Assembly: GCA_022575985.1 (NCBI GenBank)
Contig: JAKSXM010000147.1
Location: forward strand, 21,176,001 to 21,240,000
DNA: 64,000 nt
Direction of reading: 5' to 3'
Source: Anagrus nilaparvatae
Taxonomy: Eukaryota > Arthropoda > Insecta > Hymenoptera > Mymaridae
Part shown: positions 10,355 to 22,252 of the stretch, piece after piece
Position numbering within the stretch: position 1 is the first letter of the stretch
Layout of the letters: the number at the start of each line of letters is the position of its first letter
Translations under genes and position numbers: made by a program
Notes under the pieces: model-generated
What the model was told of the DNA's origin: nothing
Database searches by the model: none
The model's input: only the letters and a program-made list of their open reading frames with translations

Positions 10355-11611
10355 AGGGTGATTCAAAAAAAAAAAGTGCTTGAAATTAGCTCTTCATGGA
10401 GTATATTATTGTATACATGATACTCAGATATCATGGCAAATTTCAGCCCTTTTGGTGACGTTTCAGAGGTCGTTCAAGTCGGTAGTAGCTTTTTCAAAAT
10501 TGAAAATCGAGGGCGACTTACAACAGTTACACAAAATTTTTTTAAAAGGCTTAATTATGCCCAAGGGTACGTTTTTTTGGTCCCAGAACACAAAAATGTG
10601 TTAAACACCCCTAAATGTACGAAAAACACCCTTTTTAGAGGGTATTTTTCGCAATTTTTCGCTAAAAATTCATAAATAACGAATGAAAAACTGTTATCTT
10701 TAATAGCTCTCTGAAAATATGATTAACTGATTTCATGTTATCTTCAAATAAAGCCTTTTGCTCCATAAAACCCCTATGTTAAGGTTTCAGTTAGCCCAAA
10801 ATAAGGGTTAAACTACCCCAAAAATCACCAAAAATTGGAAAAATTTGTTAAATTTTATGTTTATTACAATAATTACTTATTTTTTATGTAAAATATGATT
10901 AATTTGCAGAAATAATATAATATACAACCCCTAGGAATGAAAACCAGCCTATATTATAAACTAATAATTCTTAAATAAATTATTATTAAATTTAAAGGTT
11001 GAAATAAAATATGGGGGTGGTTTTCATTCCTAGGGGTTGTATATGATTTGTTTTCTGCAAATTAATCATATTTTAAATAAAAAATAAGCAATTATTGTAG
11101 AAACATAATATTAACAAATTTTTCAAATTTTTGGTGATTTTTAGGGTAGTTCAACCCTTATTTTGGGCTAACTGAAACCTTAATATAAGGGTTTTATGGA
11201 GCAAAAGGCTTTCTTTGAAGATAACATGGAATCAGTAAATCATATTTTCAGAGAACTATTAAAGATAACAGTTTTTCATTCGTTATTTATGAATTTTTAG
11301 CGAAAAATTGTGAAAATTACCCTCTGAAAAGGGTGTTTAACACATTTTTGTGTTCTGGGAACATTATTTCTTAAATCAGCACCAAAAAAACGTACCCTTG
11401 GGCATAATTTAAGCCTTTTAAAAAAATTTTGTGTAACTGTTGTGAGTCACCCTCGATTTTCAATTTTGAAAAAGCTACTAGCGACTTGAGCGACCTCTGA
11501 AACGTCACCAAATGACCTGAAATTTGCCATGGTATCTTGGTGTATCATGTATACAATAACATACTCCATGAAGAGCTAATTTCAAGCATTTTTTTTTTTT
11601 TGAATCACCCT
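10355..11611. mobile_element. Palindromic foldback element, 1.26 kb
   Basis: The left arm from AGGGTGATTCAAAA is repeated inverted in the right arm, ending TTTTGAATCACCCT. Each arm is roughly 600 bases and they meet near 10985 with almost no spacer. The arms differ by scattered substitutions and by about 24 extra bases in the right arm near 11365. There is no coding capacity, and open frames here are mirror artefacts. The element is non-autonomous and its transposase class is not identified. Confidence 0.85.
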
Positions 11612-12062
11612 AATAAATATATTTAACTATAAATTTAGAGAATACCTTATCATTATTATTTTTATTCATATTTTTTGTATACAGATAAAATACGTATAAA
11701 TTGTAACAGTTTAGATATAATGTTATTTGTTCAGATAGATAAAGAAAAAGACCTAATTGTCGTTTCTTGTAATTTTAGAGCAACACAACGGGTTATTTCT
11801 TTCATTTACCTCGATACAAATAAATACCATTCTATGTTTATTTAATATTTTTGACGACTAGATGGAAGTGACAGCATACAAATGGACCTATTTATTTTAT
11901 TTTAATTTTATTTTCATGAATTTAAGTTTAAATTTTTTTAGCTATGTAGGCCAATTCTAGTTACCTTTTTTTGGCACCAAATTTATTACTGTAGTGCTAT
12001 CTCATCATATGTAAAAAATGATGCAATAATACAATTTTTTTTATTCATTATTAGTATACTTC

Positions 12063-12328
12063 AGGGTGATTACGTAACACCCCTAAAAAGCATTACCTCT
12101 AAAACGAGTAGTTTTAGTTTCAGTGGTACTTAATAATTTTGGGGGTATTTTTATTTTCTACGGTTCAAAATGATTTTTTTTATTTACGTGACCTAATCTA
12201 AAGTTAACAGCTTTAAAAAAAATCTTCAAAGGGTCTGAAATTTGCCTTGGTATATTGATATCATGTGTACAATAACATACTCCATGAAAAAGAAATTTCA
12301 AGCATGTTTTTTTTTTTTATTCACCCTA
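12063..12328. mobile_element. Short relative of the 10355-11611 foldback
   Basis: It begins AGGGTGATTACG and ends TTATTCACCCT. Its last 110 bases match the terminal part of the right arm at 11500-11611 (AATTTGCC..GGTAT, ATACTCCATGAA, then AATTTCAAGCAT). It is an internally deleted, diverged member of the same family. Confidence 0.7.
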
Positions 12329-12466
12329 ATATAAAATAAATAAAGTAATTGTAAAAAAATTTTTGAGATAATTATTTATAAAAATTACTTTATTTTTAAT
12401 CAAAAATGTAAGAAATCACTCTTTAGGAAATTCTTTTTAAAAAAATTAATATTTTTATTACTATGA

Positions 12467-12956
12467 CACACAGTGTGGCAAAATGGACCAACATCGTTCT
12501 TGGACTGAGTTTTTAAGCTTTCGACTTGAAACCTGTTTTTAACGACTTTAAAATAAGCCTGCTTTCGTGTCTCACTGCGGATTTTTCATATTTCTTTATT
12601 TATAATTAGCCTATTTACTAAAAATGAATTTTCTGCAAGATTCTAAAATATGCAAAAATTATTATTTAATATTTTTTGACTTAAAAATGTTTTTTAATTT
12701 TTATGTATATAATGCAGGATTAACACAAAAAAATTTCCCGTTTGTTTTAGAGTGCAAAAAATGTAGGAAGTGAAAATTTCGATAAATTAATAGGTTGAAG
12801 TCGTATAAATAGGCTAATTAAAAATAAAAAAATATGAAAAATCCGCAGTAAGACACGAAAGCGGGCTTATATTAAAGTCGTAAAAAAAAGGTTTAAAGTC
12901 GATAGCTCAAAAACTCAGTCCAAGAGCGATTTTTGTCCATTTTTCCACACTGTGTG
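12467..12956. mobile_element. TIR element (MITE), 490 bp
   Basis: It starts CACACAGTGTGG and ends CCACACTGTGTG. The inverted similarity extends for about 150 bases into each side, through ACTCAGTCCAAGA, CACGAAAGC.GGCTTA and AGACACGAAAG. The middle is AT-rich and non-coding. The flanking bases do not show a convincing target duplication. Confidence 0.75.
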
Positions 12957-13253
12957 ACAGTAGTAAATTTTAATAATTTAGTAAGTAATTCATTACTGCT
13001 ACGAGTAACTAATTTGCATTGAGTGTATTCTGACCCTTGTTTTTTCTTAAAATATGAATACAATAAAGGAATCTATTTGAATTTTTTAAAAACTGCTATT
13101 TTTCATCATATCCATGCAGGCCTTTATTCATAAAACTTTATGTTCTTAATAGTATTGAAGTTATTAAATTATATTTACTTTTACTGTATAATTTTTTAAT
13201 TCTACTGTTTTTTAAAGATTTATATATGAATTTTCTGTATTTTGTTATTTCAG

Positions 13254-13979
13254 AAAGAGAAGTTCGTAAAACTATTGGATCAACTTCATAATTCACTAAG
13301 GATTGATTTGTGTATGTATCGAAATAACTTCCCAGCCTCGAGTCAAGAAAAACTGATGGATTTAAAAAGTACAGTTGATTTGTTAACAAGTATTACCTTC
13401 TTTAGAATGAAAGTTCAAGAACTTACAAGTCCTCCAAGAGCTAGTAATGTTGTTAAAGATTGTGTAATTGCTTGCCTTAAAGCTACATATCAATTTTTGT
13501 TTCAAAACTGCTACGAGCTGTATAATAGAGAGTTTCAGACTGATCCTAATGATATCAAACGCGATGATGAAAATTCTTTAGCTTCACTAGATTTTTGGCA
13601 CAAACTTATAGCTTTAATAGTTTCTGTTATTGAGGAAGACCGAAATAGTTATCATCCTGTGTTAAATCAGTTTCCTCAAGAATTAAATATCGGTCAGTTA
13701 TCTGCATCAACTGTTTGGTCGCTATTTGCTATTGATATGAAAGATGCCCTTGATGAACATGAACAAAGTAGACCTTGCAAATCATCAGCTTATATGAATC
13801 TACATTTTAAGGTTAAATGGTTATATACTAATTATGTGCAGGAAGTTCCACCTTATAAGGGGGCTGTTCCTGAATATCCGGCATGGTTTGAGCCCTTTGT
13901 TATGCAGTGGTTAAATGAAAATGATGATGTTTCACTTGAATATTTAAATGGGGCATTCAGTCGAGATAAAAAAGATGGT
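13254..13979 (+). CDS. unc-13: unc-13 (Munc13) exon, MUN domain part 1
   Basis: This exon encodes 242 residues of the MUN domain of Unc-13/Munc13, the presynaptic protein that primes vesicles by opening syntaxin for SNARE assembly. Highly conserved blocks are visible: [80 protein letters not shown] and [19 protein letters not shown]. It begins right after a TTTGTTATTTCAG acceptor in phase 0 and ends at a GTAAGT donor, also phase 0. No stop or frameshift is seen, and the strong conservation argues for a functional gene. The reading continues without loss into the exon at 14729. Confidence 0.95.
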
Positions 13980-14728
13980 GTAAGTAAAAATTTTTTAATT
14001 TTTAAAACTAATTTATTGATTATTCTCTGTCACGTGGTAAAAAAAAATTTTTGCTGATAGAGTGAAAAATAAAGATAAATTTAAATATTTTATTCTCATA
14101 AGCTATTAGTACATTAGTACAAGTACACAGACACATAAAAAAATATACAATATTTATAAAAGAAAATACATAGTATTTACCGATCAACAACCGGGTTTTT
14201 CGCTCTTGTCATATTTTAATATCTTCTATTTTAGCAATCTTTTCCTCTGTTTGACTTTCTTTCTATTCACAATCGATGTATAATGGGCATTAGTATAACA
14301 CTTTTAAGGGGCATTATTATATTACTATTTATAATAAATAACTACTATTAATTTTTTTTTGTTTATTGTCACTTATCTACTCTGATTATAAAACATCCTT
14401 AATTTAGTATTGATTTCTCTAGAAACCAAAGTATGGTTTTATATAAACACGCACTACTAATAAATGGTAAAAAAATGTAATTAAAATAAAAAGTCTGATC
14501 TATTTCTATCGATTTATTAACACCAATTAAAACCTAAATATTTTATGAACCCTATTTACTTTATATAGTAAAACATAGATTTTTTAATAGATATAAATAA
14601 AAGCTTCCTATCAATTTATTTGCTAATTACAATGCTTAACTTCAACAATACAAATTTTTTCTTAATTAAAGAATTTAAAAATTTTTTAAATAATGTTTCT
14701 TGAATGTTTCTATATTTTTTCTTTTTAG
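13980..14728 (+). other. unc-13 intron, 749 bp
   Basis: It starts GTAAGT and ends TTTTTCTTTTTAG. It is AT-rich with no recognised element, in contrast to the flanking introns. Confidence 0.9.
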
Positions 14729-14950
14729 TTTCAAAGAAGCAGTGAACATGCATTATTTAGTGTATCTGTAGTGGATGTTTTTACTCAATTAACCCAATGT
14801 TTTGATGTGGTATCCAAATTAGAATGTCCAGATCCTGAAATTTGGAAACGGTATATGAAAAGGTTTGCAAAAACAATTGTAAAAGTTCTTATAGCATATG
14901 CGGATATAGTGAGAAAAGAATTCCCACAACACTTAGAAGACGAAAGAATA
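14729..14950 (+). CDS. unc-13: unc-13 (Munc13) exon, MUN domain part 2
   Basis: This exon of 74 codons starts [20 protein letters not shown] and continues [20 protein letters not shown] and [20 protein letters not shown] to DERI. This is exactly the segment that follows DKKDG in Unc-13 proteins. The acceptor is CTTTTTAG and the donor GTAAGC at 14951, both phase 0. The next expected exon (in the family, a segment beginning near CILMNNIQQLR) was not found in the remaining 49 kb. Confidence 0.95.
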
Positions 14951-15196
14951 GTAAGCAAATTTAATATATTAAATTGTAAAGCTTTTTATTTTATTTTTAT
15001 GCAATTATTTTACAAAAATTTGTGTGCGCTTAAATAAGTCACATCAGCGATATTAAGTGAAAGAAAACCATCTACATAAATTTCAAAATATTTATTTCTA
15101 TCAAAGATCTATACATTTTTATAATTTTTAGCATAGGTGATAGGGGGGGGCTCCGCTGTGTCGCAGTTACTTCTGTTTGTGTTGCTTAAAAAAATT

Positions 15197-15538
15197 GGCA
15201 AGAGATCTGACCTACACTTATTCGACAAATCAATAATTCTACACAAAAAAGTTTTGCAGAATCATTATATACCAAAAATCGTTGTGCTGAAAAGTTCAAC
15301 ACAAATTTTTTTAAGTCAAATTATTAAACATATCATTTTAAATATTAAATAACTAATTTCTTTCATATAATAGCATAAACAAATATCACTTTACATAGTG
15401 TGTTCAATATTTCGATTAGAAAAAGTTTCTGTTGATCTTTTCGGCATAACGATTTTCGTTATAAAACCATTCCGCAAAACATTTTTGGGTAGAATTATTG
15501 ATGTGTCCAATAATTTTGTGTTGATCAGATCCCTTGTC
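15197..15538. mobile_element. MITE family D, copy 1 (342 bp)
   Basis: It starts GGCAAGAGATCTGA and ends CAGATCCCTTGTC. The two halves are inverted repeats of about 130 bases (TCAATAATTCTACACAAAAA versus its mirror). The flanks AAAAAATT and AAAAAATC resemble an 8-bp target duplication. Further copies lie at 18212-18518 and 27697-28028. Confidence 0.8.
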
Positions 15539-17008
15539 AAAAAATCATGTTTCACTACAAATTTATAATTATGCAAACACATTCAAACTATTCAGAGCAG
15601 CGTAGATGAAACATTAATGAAAAATTATAGGTTCTGATTGATTTTATAATTATAATAGATAAAATAAAAAAATTTAACTGAGTACAGACAGACAGCGAAA
15701 TAAATTTTCATACATAGTATTAAGATATGTATATATAGATGGTTCTAGAAGTGACTGAATCAAGTAATACCAATGGCGACATTAAAATTTTATCATATTT
15801 TTCAGATACTTCACTTTTTAACCAAATTTTCAAAAAATTTAATCTTTCCCAAAAATAGTAAAATTTTTTATTTTAACTTTATTTTAACATTGGTTTTATG
15901 TAATTTCGTTCATTAAACACAGGCACACAAATAAATTATTAAAAATACCTTAAAAAATAAAAAAATGAAAAAAAATTTTTTTACCAGCTTTGAAAATATT
16001 TTTTAAAATCATCACTCAAGAACCACAGGACCAATTGGCATGAAAATGGTGTCAAAATGAAGAAAAAAATCTACGGGTGACATAGGCCATAGATTTTTTG
16101 CTCAGCTATCTATGTTTTTGAGATATTTAATTTTCAGTAATTTTGAACTTGATAAGATTTAAAAAAATTTTTTAAAATTGAAATATCTCGAGACTATTGA
16201 CAAATTTTACTGTCGAAAGTTTGAAGTATTCGATTTAGCACCAATTTTTATGCATTCCCCTAAATTTTTATTCAAAACGGAGGTATATTTAAAATTTTAA
16301 TAAAATAATTTTTGAAAAAAAAATTGGGTCTTTATACCATATTGGTTGTGAAATATCGCCAGATACACACATACGTACATACATACATACAAACATAAAT
16401 ACACACACACACACACACACAAACAGAGTTTTTTTAGAAACCGGATTTTTAGCTTCCTGGTGTCTGAAAACGTTCTTATATGCCAGAAAATCGAAAATGA
16501 AAATTTCATCTATCACAATAGTTTCTCATAGAGGAACCAAAATTCTAAAAATACCATAAATTTGCACAGTATTGACGTTGCAATACCAATCTCTGAATCT
16601 TCAGTTCCATTCAATTGACCACAATCCTTACATAAAATATGCTAGGTACTGCAACGATGATTAAGGTGCATCAAGGTCCAAATAAGTCCAAAAAGGGAAA
16701 CAAAGAAAGAAATGAGGATATCCGTACATTTTTCCTAATCTATTTTTCCTGAAAGCATTTTTCCTAATGTAATTTTTTCTAATAATACTATTTTTTTTTT
16801 TTAATTTTAATTTAAAATAACATTAATTAAATGAAATTAAGAAGCCAACTTCAGGCAAATTAATTATTTTTTTTATTTAAAACCTTTTTTTTAGTAATAT
16901 TTTTCATCTAAATTTGACATACTTTTTTACACATTTTTTTTTTAATTTTAATAAATTTGTAAGTTTTATTATTATTTTTTTTTATTTAAATTATAAATAA
17001 TTAATAAT
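15539..17008. other. AT-rich interval with a CA/CATA microsatellite
   Basis: No gene was recognised. A microsatellite of (ACAT)n followed by (AC)n lies at 16364-16424, and frames reading through it are artefacts. The rest (15750-16350) reads like old non-coding repeat DNA. Confidence 0.5.
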
Positions 17009-18211
17009 ATGGATTCATCTCCACAAATTACTGGAAAAAAAATTGTAATGTGCAGGATTAATATATTATTATGTACAAAAAAGAAAAGGTAGAACATATT
17101 GGACTTGCATAGAATCGAAAAGAAATATTGAATGTTCTGCAACAGCAATAACTTATAAGACTCCTGATGGAAATATTGTAGTTGTAAAAGATCCTTTACC
17201 TACTAATTCAAAATATTCAAAGCATGAATATCCAGCGAATTCAGAAGAAACAAAAGCTGAAATAATCAGAAGTAATTTAAAACAAAAAGCTGAAGAATGT
17301 CCTGATACCTTACCAGCACAGTTTTAAGAACTAAACTTTCAAATGTACCTCATGATGTTTTTACCCATTTGTCAGAGAGAGGAAACCTATCCACTAGGAG
17401 ATAACGTCGTCGAGATGTACCTGCAAATCTACGTAGCCTTCCTGACTTGGCAGAGATTCTACAGCAGTACCAAAATAATTTGACAGTTGAAAGGTTCCTT
17501 CTAGGTGATAACATGTCGGAATACTGTGGAATACATAGCATTGCCCTTGGTTTACGCACTTCCCTCTAAGGAAACGGTTTTATATAACTATGTCCTTGTT
17601 TTGTCTGCAGCTACATAATTTACCATACAAAATTTTATGTCATTAAGAATTATGGGGGATTTAGAGCTTGCAATTACCAATCGTCGACAAATTTTTCCTG
17701 AAGCACTTTATTCTGCTTGCTTTTTTTACTTTAATTAAAATATTTATAGGACAGTACAGGAAAAAGGATTACAAACTGAATATGTAGATATTGAAAATCG
17801 TGTGATCAAAAAATACTCTCATATGTTGATGTCTTTAGCGTCTGTTCTAATTATAGATGTTCAAGAAGTTTTTCTTGAACTAGAAGAACTTATTCCAGAA
17901 AATTTAGAACCCGTATCTGAAAATGTAAAAGAATAGTAGTATGTGTCGACCAAGTAAAGGAAGACGCCGTGCAGTTTAACCAAGCAACTCGGTGCCAATA
18001 TGGAACCAAAACGCAGGAACTATCGAAGGCCAACACAGAACAAACAACTGTAGTGAAGGTTGGCACAATAAGTTTCGGTTGATGGTTGGCAAACATCATC
18101 CATAAATTTATTCATTTATTAGAAATATTCAAAGAGAACAATCAGGTACGGAGATTGCTTCGGTAGAATTAAGTTTTGGGCGTGCAGTGAAAGCAGCCTC
18201 CCAAAAAAAGT

Positions 18212-18518
18212 GGCAAGAGATCTGATCAACACAAAATTATTCGACACATCAATGATTCTACACAAAAAAGTTTTTCGGAATCGTTCTACGCCAAAAATCG
18301 TTGTGCTAAAAAGATGAACGCAAATTTTTTTTAGTGAAAGTATTCAACACTTATTTCTTTCGTATGCTAGCATAAATAAATATCACTTAAAACAGCATAT
18401 TGAATATTTCGATTAGAAAAAATTTTTGTTGATCTTTTCGGCATAAAAATTTTCGGTGTACTTCCCTGTGTAGAATTATTGATGTGTCGAATAATTTGTG
18501 TTGATAAGATCCCTTGCC
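18212..18518. mobile_element. MITE family D, copy 2, inserted in the MULE pseudogene
   Basis: It starts GGCAAGAGATCTGATC and ends GATAAGATCCCTTGCC, 307 bp. It is flanked by a perfect 8-bp duplication AAAAAAGT (18204-18211 and 18519-18526). It interrupts the transposase coding sequence between CAA AAA AAG T and GG CGC, and excision restores the frame. An 8-bp duplication is characteristic of hAT-superfamily elements. Confidence 0.9.
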
Positions 18519-18692
18519 AAAAAAGTGGCGCGATGCACAAAACCGAATTTTAGGCATACACTATGAAAAATATAGAGTATTGCCAAGGGGAGAATACCAA
18601 CTCGGCACTTGAGGATTAAAAACACTACCAACTCGGCAATCTGGGCCCAAATCAAACTTACCATCTCGGCACCAAGCTCTTAAGTCGATTAA

Positions 18693-19889
18693 GGGAGGTT
18701 TGTGGTAAATATGTACAGTTTTTCAAGTGAGGATTGTGAAGAAACGGTTAGAGATTTTTGAGTAAACGTTTTTTTATTATATTATTTAAGTATTAAAATA
18801 AACAAAAAAAAACCTTATTTTTATTTTTGTGACGTCACTTCCGCGTCATACGTGCATAAAGAAGGCTGTATACGAAATTGGCGGGCAGGATAACTCCAGT
18901 TTGGCTTAATTGATTTAAAAAAAAAAAAATTTGGTAAGAGTTTAAACCTAATGTGAGGGGCTGACTTCGAGTTTTTTCGAAAAAATTAATTGCAAAATAA
19001 ATGGCGGCTGCACAAAGTTAAAATACAGAAAAATGCCTAAATTTTTAGGACTAAAGTAGCTATAAAAACTTTTTGAGGACATTTTAAAAAAAAAACTCGA
19101 AGTCAGCCCCTAAAAAATATATTTTTTTAACTACTTAGCAAATATGAAGTAAATCTGTGAAATATTTATTGCGCAATCTTGCCCGCCATTTGTAAATAAC
19201 CTGTTTCGAGAAAAACGCGTTTAAAGTTTCAAAATCAGTTTTTCAATACTTTTAATAAAATTTTTTTGTGTGTTTTGTTTTTTTCGTTTAGAAGAACTCA
19301 TAGCGAAAAAATCTAGACCATAAATATTAAAATCGGTCTTGTATTTTTGCAGAGAAGTTAATTAAAAGGTTTAAAAAGGTGGTTTTAAAAAAAAAGGAAT
19401 TTTTTTAGAAGGTTAATTTTTTTTTTTAAATTAATTTTTTTCAGTCATTAGTGATTCCAGGCTAATAAAATAACCTATCTGTCTCCTTATCTTTGACTTG
19501 AAGATGATTATTTTCCTCTTCCTGATCCCATTCCCCATTTTCGGCCATTTTGGTACTGCGAAGTTTGGCTTTGTAAGCAACCGCGAAAATTCGAAAAATT
19601 TGCTGCATAATTTACATCCAAAAGTAGCTCTAACACAATTTCTAACTATTCAAAAATAGTTAGATGTATAATAAGAAAAAAATGGATCCATTTTCTTAGA
19701 ATAATAAAGCTATTTGTTTAATTTCTTAAAAATGTAAGTTTGACAGCGCGCGCGAAACAGGCCAAAAAGTATACTTAGAGAGGGGATTTAAATTCTTTTT
19801 TTTTTTTACATAATCTTGATACATATATGAAGTGATTTATACAAAAAAAAAATTCCGATTTCAGAAAAAATATTTACCACAAACCTCCC
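18693..19889. mobile_element. TTAA-flanked TIR element, 1.2 kb
   Basis: It begins GGGAGGTTTGTGGTAAATAT and ends with the exact inverse, with TTAA on both sides (18689-18692 and 19890-19893). TTAA duplications are typical of piggyBac and Kolobok superfamilies. A second inverted pair (GGGGCTGACTTCGAGTTTTT near 18957 and its mirror near 19087) lies inside. It is non-coding. A truncated, reversed copy is at 33100-33352. Confidence 0.85.
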
Positions 19890-19920
19890 TTAAGATAGAA
19901 TAAATTATAAATACAAAAAA

Positions 19921-20248
19921 TGTATATGTTACGCCCGAAACGAGGTAACGGCCGGTTCCGCGGAATCGGACAGTAAACCGGCCGGTTCCACGGAATGGGA
20001 CATCAAACCGTCCGGTTCCGCGGAACGGGGCATCAAATTAAATAAATTAATAAATTGAAAATAAGAAACATTTCTAAGAAAAAAAATTTTTGTTTGATTT
20101 TTTTTACATTTTTGAATGATACTGATTAATTATAAGATAAAAAATTTGTTTGACTTATCAAATTTTATTAATAATTTCATTAAACCGGCTGATGACTGCC
20201 CCGTTCCGCGGAACCGGACGTTACCTCGTTTCGGGCGTAACATATACA
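19921..20248. mobile_element. GC-rich MITE with perfect 30-bp TIRs
   Basis: The first 30 bases (TGTATATGTTACGCCCGAAA...) are the exact inverse complement of the last 30. Three direct 30-bp repeats containing CGGTTCCGCGGAA follow the left TIR (19951-20040), and one more such motif sits inverted near 20200. GC content contrasts sharply with the surroundings. Confidence 0.85.
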
Positions 20249-21283
20249 GTAAAATTTTTTTTTTTAATTTTTATCGAATAAAATTTTGTAACTAGTAATA
20301 ATATTTTGACTTTGTCTATACACCTATATAATAAGAAGGGGAACAAATCTTTAAAAATCTATCAAAATTAGGAAAACTGCGCACTTTACGAAATTTACGA
20401 ATTTAAATATGAATTATTAAAATTTTTAATTTTGATAGTGGGGAATAATAATAATTTTATAACTTGTTTATGTTTATTGCGAGTTAGTTGCTATATAAAA
20501 TTCAGTTATTAAATATTATTTAAATTTTGTTGACAAAAATATTATATAAAATAATAATATGTATTTGATGTTAAGTAAAATTTAGTTCGCATTTTATACA
20601 AAAACAAGCTAGTCTACAATTAAATTTATTAAGGTACGAAGCAGACGAAATATCACGGTTAAATTTTGTACAGAATGTTTCATATCATTATCGAAAATAA
20701 ATTTTTGTTAAGTTTTGACGTATATATGTGTTTATATGTAAATAAGAAGCATATTTTATAATTCAAATTTTGTTTAAGTAAATGTAATATTTAACAAATA
20801 TATATATTTTTAATGAAAATCTAGGTTCAACTGTATATTTTTTTTTTCGAATGCTAATCATTAAATCTTTGCCCAGACAATACATTAATCCGGTGCCGAG
20901 TTGGTAGAAAGTAAAAAGGGCCCAGTTGGTATTTTAATCCTATTTAATCCGATTTGTAAAACAAAAGAAGTGCCGAGTTGGTAGTCGTCCTTGCCAAGCT
21001 ATGCGAAGTTGACGCAACCTAAGCGCAAAGGTAAATACGGCGAAGCGAATATTTACTTGAATCAACTTAAACAGTGACTTGACGGGAGATCCCGTGATTC
21101 AATTGAAAGCAAGCTTCTTTCAGCAAAATATTAGCTTGATACAAAAAATGTAATTGGGCTAATTTAAGCTAATTCGAATTTGTTATATCCAAATATATCA
21201 TTGAAATAAATTCAAGCTTACCTTAGACATAAAAAAAAATATAGTACAAGCCCGTAAATATAATAAACTCCCTGATTTAGGGA

Positions 21284-22173
21284 GTTATAACTCCCTGAAA
21301 TTTCTGTCATCTCCTCAAATACCTTCGGGATGAAAATGGACCGTATGAGGAAAAACTGATATCCTGGAGGCAAAATTTTTAATTTTTCATCCTAAACAAT
21401 TTTCCAATTTTCCAATATGGCGGACCAAAAAACATGAAAATAAAAACTTTCTACATTTATCTGGGGGTTTTCGGGGTCAAAAAAAACGTTTTTATAAATG
21501 AAAATTTTAATTTTTTTGTCCCAGCATATTTTCCAAATTCTTCAAGATGGCGGACCAAAAAGCATGTAAATAAAAACTTCATAAAAACGATTTTCACGAC
21601 CTCTAAACCCCTTGGCAACGTAAAAAGCTTATTCTAAAATGTTTTTTGGTCCGCCATATTGGAAAATTGGAAAATATGCTGGGGCAAAAAAATTCCAATT
21701 TTCATTCATAAAAACGTTTTTCTCGACCTCGAAAATCCCCTGGCAATATAAAAAGCTTATTCTGAAATGTTTTTTGGTCCGCCATATTGGAAAATTGGAA
21801 AATATGCTGGGGCAAAAAAATTCCAATTTTCATTCATAAAAACGTTTTTCTCGACCTCGAAAACCCCTTTGCAATGTAAAAAGCTTATTCTGAAATGTTT
21901 TTTGGTCCGCCATATTGGAAAATTGAAAAATATGCTGGGACAAAATAATTAAAATTTTCATTAATAGAAACGTTTTTTTCTACCCCAAAAACCCCCAGAT
22001 AATGTAGAAAGTTTTATTTTCATGTTTTTTGGTCCGCCATCTTGGAAAATTGGAAAATTGTTTTGGATGAAAAATTAAAAATTTTTCCTCCAAGATATCA
22101 GTTTTCCCTCGTACGGTCTAATTTCATCCCGAAGGTATTCGAGGAGATGATAGAAATTTCAGGGAGTTATAAC
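21284..22173. mobile_element. Foldback element with 128-bp internal tandem repeats
   Basis: It starts GTTATAACTCCCTGAAATTT and ends with the inverse. The arms stay similar inward through CTTCGGGATGAAA and AATATGGCGGACC. The right half contains about 2.5 tandem units of 128-129 bases starting at 21641, 21769 and 21898 (each opening GTTTTTTGGTCCGCC). The three short frames here are translations of the repeat, not genes. Confidence 0.85.
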
Positions 22174-22252
22174 TAATACGTAACTCAAATATATAGTTAC
22201 CGGATTCAGCCTAATATTAAGTTGACCTGAGTCTAAAAGACAGCTATTTTAA

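Larger units (their letters stand above)
1..13253 (+). other. Inferred unc-13 intron upstream of the first visible exon
   Basis: The exon at 13254 starts in mid-protein with a good acceptor (polypyrimidine tract then CAG), so an upstream exon must exist. None was recognised in 1-13253. The whole stretch is therefore probably a single large intron filled with retroelements, unless a short exon was missed. Confidence 0.55.
18588..20990. mobile_element. TIR element, 2.4 kb, inserted in the MULE pseudogene
   Basis: Its ends carry inverted ACCAACTCGGCAC motifs: the first terminal copy at about 18597, a second at about 18632, with inverted partners at about 20893 and 20971. It is flanked by a perfect 8-bp duplication TTGCCAAG (18580-18587 and 20991-20998). 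It holds two further insertions (18693-19889 and 19921-20248). No coding sequence was recognised. Confidence 0.85.
17009..21077 (+). pseudogene. FLYWCH/MULE-type transposase pseudogene, split by nested insertions
   Basis: The original gene lies in three segments: 17009-18211, 18519-18587 and 20999-21077. It starts near MDSSPQITG with a FLYWCH-like zinc finger (GRTYWTCIESKRNIECSATA, then a His replacing the distal ligand). It continues with the MULE-type transposase region: GDLELAITNRRQIFPEALYS, GLQTEYVDIENRVIKKYSHM and RTNNCSEGWHNKFRLMVGKH. The end reads KKWRDAQNRILG, then SYAKLTQPKRKGKYGEANIY and a stop at 21075-21077. Several frameshifts and stops interrupt the first segment. Removing the two insertions with one copy of each target duplication rejoins the last segments in frame. 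Confidence 0.85.

Noticed and set aside
16289..16516. Cys/Val-rich open frames
   Set aside because: They are translations of the CA/CATA microsatellite.
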